Source of the DNA: CAZOGW01 sp964579415
GTDB taxonomy: Bacteria > Actinomycetota > Acidimicrobiia > Spongiisociales > UBA5794
Length of the DNA: 13,601 nt
Direction of reading: 5' to 3'
Assembly: GCA_964579415.1 (NCBI GenBank)
Contig: CAZOGW010000081.1
Coordinates: forward strand, 1 to 13,601
In this document: positions 12,750 to 13,601 of the stretch, in pieces
Position numbering within the stretch: the stretch's first letter is position 1
Layout of the letters: each line of letters starts with the position of its first letter
Made by a program: the position numbers and the translations under genes
The notes under the pieces: generated by a model
What the model was told of the DNA's origin: nothing
The model's database searches: none
Seen by the model: the letters and a program-made list of their open reading frames with translations, nothing else

Positions 12750-13216
12750 GATGGCAGGCTGGCCGACAGCGCCTCGACGACGTCCTCCTGAACCGCCCCC
12801 AGGAAGGCGACGACGGTCTCCTGGGGCGTGGCCGGGCGGCGGGGCAGCTCTTCGAGCTCGAACATGTCGTTGCGGGCGGCGACGATGATGCGGGCGGTGC
12901 CGACGGCACGGGCCAGGCCTTCCGCCTCGTCAAGGGTCAGTTCGGCGGGCCCGTCCTCGAGGCGCTCCACCACCTGCGCCACCACGGCGATGTCGGCGCG
13001 GCGGCCCGCCTCGATCTCGCCGTGGCTGAAGCGGTGGTAGTCCCTGTCCTCCTCCTCGGACCCGTATGGCAGCGGGAAGAGGCGGCTCCTGGCGGGGTCC
13101 TCGGTCTGCGAGCCCACCGACTCCACCACTTCGCCGATGGCACGGAGAACGTCGAGCTCGGCTCCGGACGCCGCCACCCGGATACGGCGGTCCCCGGCGG
13201 TGACGCGGAAGCTCAT
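12746..13216 (-). CDS. DUF2017 family protein
   Basis: This 156-residue protein carries the DUF2017 pattern: PARSRLFPLPY (residues 41-51), followed by an acidic stretch and EDRDYHRFSHGEIEAGRRAD (56-75), then LTLDEAEGLARAVGTARIIV (93-112) and a helical C-terminus. The family is found next to clpS in many actinobacteria, and its function is unknown to me. Here its ATG overlaps the clpS stop (ATGA) and its own stop overlaps the next GTG, so the three genes are likely translated in sequence. The longer upstream frame (to 13435) only reads antiphase through clpS and is rejected. A role as partner or modulator of ClpS/ClpCP is an inference from synteny alone. Confidence 0.9.
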   Translation of the reverse strand: MSFRVTAGDRRIRVAASGAELDVLRAIGEVVESVGSQTEDPARSRLFPLPYGSEEEDRDYHRFSHGEIEAGRRADIAVVAQVVERLEDGPAELTLDEAEGLARAVGTARIIVAARNDMFELEELPRRPATPQETVVAFLGAVQEDVVEALSASLPS

Positions 13217-13500
13217 CCCCGCTCCATGGTGGCCCAAAGGCCGTGGTGGTGGAGGCGCATCACGTCCAGTTCGGCCCGCTCGCGGGGTTCCGAGGCCACG
13301 ATGGCCCTTCCCTTGTTGTGGACGTCGAGCATCAGCTCGGTTGCCTTCTCCTCGGGGTGGCCGAACAGCTTGCGGAAGACCCACACCACGTAGCTCATCA
13401 GGTTGACCGGGTCGTTCCACACCACCACGTTCCACACCGGCACCGCGGCGATCTGATCGCTCGTCGAGGTGTCCTGCTCACGTACCGGTGTCGTCGCCAC
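13213..13500 (-). CDS. clpS: ATP-dependent Clp protease adaptor ClpS
   Basis: This 95-residue adaptor recognises N-degron substrates and delivers them to a ClpC/ClpA-ClpP protease in the cytoplasm. The core is residues 22-95: VWNVVVWNDPVNLMSYVVWV with N29-D30 and M35 of the N-degron pocket, then KLFGHPEEKATELMLDVHNK with V60-H61, and the actinobacterial ending RLHHHGLWATM. GTG 13500 is chosen rather than the longer frame to 13566, because TACTCT lies six bases upstream (leaderless promoter) and the length then matches actinobacterial ClpS. The N-terminal 21 residues are the usual disordered extension. It is the first gene of the operon with the DUF2017 and membrane protein genes. No ClpC or ClpP gene is in the window. 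Confidence 0.95.
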   Translation of the reverse strand: MATTPVREQDTSTSDQIAAVPVWNVVVWNDPVNLMSYVVWVFRKLFGHPEEKATELMLDVHNKGRAIVASEPRERAELDVMRLHHHGLWATMERG

Positions 13501-13506
13501 GGGGTA

Positions 13507-13512
13507 AGAGTA
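13507..13512 (-). promoter_or_regulatory. -10 box of a leaderless clpS promoter
   Basis: Minus-strand TACTCT is followed by six bases (TACCCC) and then the GTG at 13500, so the mRNA should start at the start codon. A possible -35, TTGGTC (13537-13532), is 19 bp away, which is longer than optimal. The geometry equals that of the cupin gene promoter. Confidence 0.5.
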
Positions 13513-13550
13513 ATGAAGCTCCGGATACTTGGACCAAACAGGACTTGGTA

Positions 13551-13601
13551 CTAAGCCTGGATCCACCGATCGGGGTGGTCGTTGAGGGTGTGATTGACGC
13601 G
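13551..13601 (-). CDS. Possible C-terminal end of an unidentified protein (partial)
   Basis: From the window edge the minus strand reads 16 codons, RVNHTLNDHPDRWIQA, to a TAG at 13553-13551. The sequence looks protein-like, but is too short to assign a family, and chance is not excluded. The TAG is the start of a single TAGTACC unit (13553-13547), identical to the heptamer at 9829-9854, so this may be another gene end next to a decayed repeat. The stop is 51 bp upstream of the clpS start. Confidence 0.35.
   Translation of the reverse strand, partial: RVNHTLNDHPDRWIQA

Noticed and set aside
13547..13553. Fourth heptamer tract near the right edge
   Set aside because: Only one exact unit (TAGTACC on the minus strand) is present; the flanking bases match too poorly to call a tract.

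Overview
The window is GC-rich DNA from an actinobacterium-like genome (phylum Actinomycetota; an Acidimicrobiia-type lineage is my guess, not shown). Three points support this. ClpS is followed directly by a DUF2017 protein. An XRE-family regulator is followed directly by a heparin-binding-hemagglutinin-like protein with a Lys/Ala/Pro tail, the same pair as Rv0474-Rv0475 in Mycobacterium tuberculosis. Several genes have a TANNNT -10 box 6-7 nt before the start codon, the geometry of leaderless transcription. The genes are tightly packed and no gene-free stretch reaches 300 bases; the longest, about 150 bp, is 8766-8914. I found no rRNA, tRNA, CRISPR array, insertion sequence or replication origin.

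Layout. At the left edge is the last 27 codons of a plus-strand gene that resembles a PLP-dependent decarboxylase (1-83). Convergent to it is a large minus-strand gene (125-2086) with the C-terminal half of a DUF4185 domain followed by about six blades of a PLL-type beta-propeller. It appears to have lost its 5' end next to a small plus-strand cupin gene (2155-2502).

The minus-strand block 7542-2564 looks like one operon: a TSUP/TauE-like permease, a two-domain DNA repair protein, a TRIC/UPF0126 membrane protein and a YtcJ-type amidohydrolase. The last three overlap by four bases at each junction (GTGA, ATGA). The repair protein is the most striking item. It joins an endonuclease-IV-like TIM barrel to a LigD-type primase-polymerase domain in one 612-residue chain, with no ligase domain.

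Next comes nagA on the minus strand (7644-8765), divergent from the regulator/HBHA-like operon on plus (8915-9765), which ends in a strong hairpin terminator. A DUF4332 helix-hairpin-helix protein with its own promoter (9857-10261) and a degenerate MobA-like nucleotidyltransferase (10374-10982) follow on minus. Alanine dehydrogenase (ald, 11102-12232, plus) has all catalytic residues, but Gly at position 198 where the M. tuberculosis enzyme has the NAD-selecting Asp. The right end is a minus-strand operon clpS - DUF2017 - four-helix membrane protein, again with overlapping stop and start codons, plus the probable end of another minus-strand gene at the edge.

Three intergenic tracts of a seven-base tandem repeat (consensus TAGTACG/C) lie at 8844-8871, 9829-9854 and 12216-12250. 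The last supplies the stop codon and final residues of ald.
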